Source: Candidatus Altimarinota bacterium
GTDB lineage: Bacteria > Patescibacteriota > Gracilibacteria > GCA-2401425 > JAJOLG01
Length of the DNA stretch: 19,967 nt
Assembly (NCBI GenBank): GCA_021129445.1
Contig: JAJOLG010000010.1
Coordinates: 1-19,967, forward strand
Reading direction: 5' to 3'
A program made the position numbers and the translations under genes. The first letter of the stretch is position 1. Every line of letters starts with the position of its first letter. The notes under the pieces were generated by a model. It ran no database searches, was not told where the DNA came from, and saw only the letters and a program-made list of their open reading frames with translations. Shown here one piece after another: positions 18,716 through 19,967 of this stretch.

Positions 18716-19903
18716 TTAAGCAATAATTTTAGAAATAATTCAAGCTCAAACAGTTCTTCATCATTCTCTAATTGCGAATTTAGTTCATTCTTCAAGTGCA
18801 ACTGCTTTTCAAAGAGTAACATTGAATTTTAAGTTATCTCAAGGCATTACCATTTCAACTCATTCTGGTAATTCAACATCTCAAGTTACATCAGTTGTTC
18901 TAATGTAGAATTGAGGTTTGTATCATTTAAAGAAAGGAGTATGTCTTCATCATTCATCTTTAGAAAGTACATAAACTTCACATTCAAATTGAGTATGAGG
19001 AGTAATTGATCATGGTTTTGCACAAACTTGTCATCTTTCAACATCATCTCTTTCAATTCATCTGATTAATAATCAAACATTTTCTCATGCTCTTCATTCA
19101 TCAAGAGATTTTTTAAACATTTCAACTCAAGTTACCACAGTTTTAGTAGTTTCTTTAATTCAAACTAGTTCAATTTCTTCTCATGGTTTAATAATTCAAG
19201 TTTCAATTTTTCAAGTAATAACAGTTCATCTTCATTTAATCGAGAAAACATCTTCAACTGGCATTAAGAATGCTTTATCAGTTTCTCTAATTGGATCTGG
19301 GATGTAAGAATCTAAAGCATTTAAAAGTTCAATAACTGGTTTTGCTTTTCAATCAAAATCAGAAGGATTTTCTAATGCTTCAAGTGCAGATCATTTAATA
19401 ACTGGTAAGTCATCTCATGGGAACTCGTATTTAGAAAGTAATTCTCTAACTTCCATTTCCACTAATTCTAATAATTCTTCATCATCAACCATATCACATT
19501 TGTTTAAGAAAACAACTATGTAAGGTACATTTACTTGTCTTGCTAAAAGAATATGTTCTCTTGTTTGAGACATTGGTCAATCTGTTGCAGCAATTACAAG
19601 AATCGCACCATCCATTTGTGCAGCTCAAGTAATCATGTTTTTAACATAATCGGCATGACCTGGACAATCAACATGAGCATAGTGTCTAGTTTCAGTTTCG
19701 TATTCAATGTGAGAAGTTGAAATTGTAATTCATCTTTCTCTTTCTTCTGGTGCATTATCAATTTGATCAAAAGCTTTCACTTCTCATCACATTTTTGCAG
19801 AAGCAACTGCAGAAATCGCAGCAGTTAAAGTTGTTTTACCGTGATCTACATGTCAAATTGTTCAAACATTAACATGAGTCTTGTTTCTTTCGAATTCAGC
19901 CAT
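18716..19903 (-). CDS. tuf: Translation elongation factor Tu
   Basis: A 395-residue GTPase delivering aminoacyl-tRNA to the ribosome. G1 is GHVDHGKT at residues 17-24, the switch region has [17 protein letters not shown]3 is DCPGH at about 81, and G4 is NKCD at about 136. Domain 2 has SIKGRGTVITGKIETG, and domain 3 ends with EGGRTVGAGIISKII. It is near the usual 394 residues. All the glycines in SIKGRGTVITGKIETG are TGA, the cleanest evidence in the window that UGA means glycine. No CGA or CGG codon was noticed. The start ATG (19901-19903) has no SD sequence. It lies alone in front of its own terminator. Confidence 0.98.
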
Positions 19904-19924
19904 TTTAAAAATAGTTATTTAATA

Positions 19925-19930
19925 ATTATA
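19925..19930 (-). promoter_or_regulatory. Possible -10 element of the EF-Tu gene
   Basis: A TATAAT hexamer on the minus strand 22 nt before the ATG. No good -35 is visible at the expected distance, and the region is AT-rich, so this could be fortuitous. Confidence 0.3.
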
Positions 19931-19967
19931 ATTTGTGTAAAAATAAATTTACGATTTCTAATTTATT

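Overview
The window comes from an AT-rich bacterial genome that does not use the standard genetic code. Every convincing gene is interrupted by in-frame TGA codons, and these fall where glycine is conserved: the EF-Tu P-loop, the DPIDGT motif of the inositol-phosphatase family, Walker A motifs and the LeuRS HVGH region. Reading TGA as Gly (translation table 25) restores full-length proteins ending only in TAA or TAG. This points to the candidate-phyla-radiation lineages Absconditabacteria (SR1) or Gracilibacteria. There is also evidence that CGG is read as Trp: the invariant Trp of the LeuRS RYWGEPIP motif is CGG here. CGA still looks like Arg.

Layout. 1-368 (-): 5' part of an unidentified membrane protein. 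484-6376 (+): an inositol-monophosphatase-family enzyme, an O-antigen ligase/polymerase-like membrane protein and Mfd. 6406-6440: a bidirectional terminator shared with the convergent smpB (6462-6932) and dnaB (7146-8510), with a possible 33-codon gene between those two. 8511-8868: a divergent intergenic region. 8869-9414 (+): a RimJ/RimL-like GNAT acetyltransferase. 9580-9912 (+): the C-terminal remnant of a large serine recombinase, running into the 3' half of tRNA-Asn(GTT) (9871-9945, -). The tRNA lies 4 nt downstream of a Trm11-like methyltransferase gene (9950-11203, -). 11337-14815 (+): leuS and a MoxR AAA+ ATPase, ending at a strong hairpin. 14852-18544 (-): one 1230-residue secreted protein that joins an N-acetylmuramoyl-L-alanine amidase, about four beta-sandwich domains and a SpoIID/LytB-type domain. 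18716-19903 (-): EF-Tu with its own terminator.

Most genes are housekeeping: translation (EF-Tu, LeuRS, SmpB, tRNA-Asn), replication (DnaB) and transcription-coupled repair (Mfd). The O-antigen-ligase-like protein and the amidase-SpoIID fusion concern the cell surface. The fusion is the most unusual item: it links two activities that act in sequence, amidase stripping of stem peptides and cleavage of the denuded glycan. The recombinase remnant against tRNA-Asn looks like the scar of an integrated element. No start codon shows a convincing Shine-Dalgarno sequence. All reading was by eye, with no database search.
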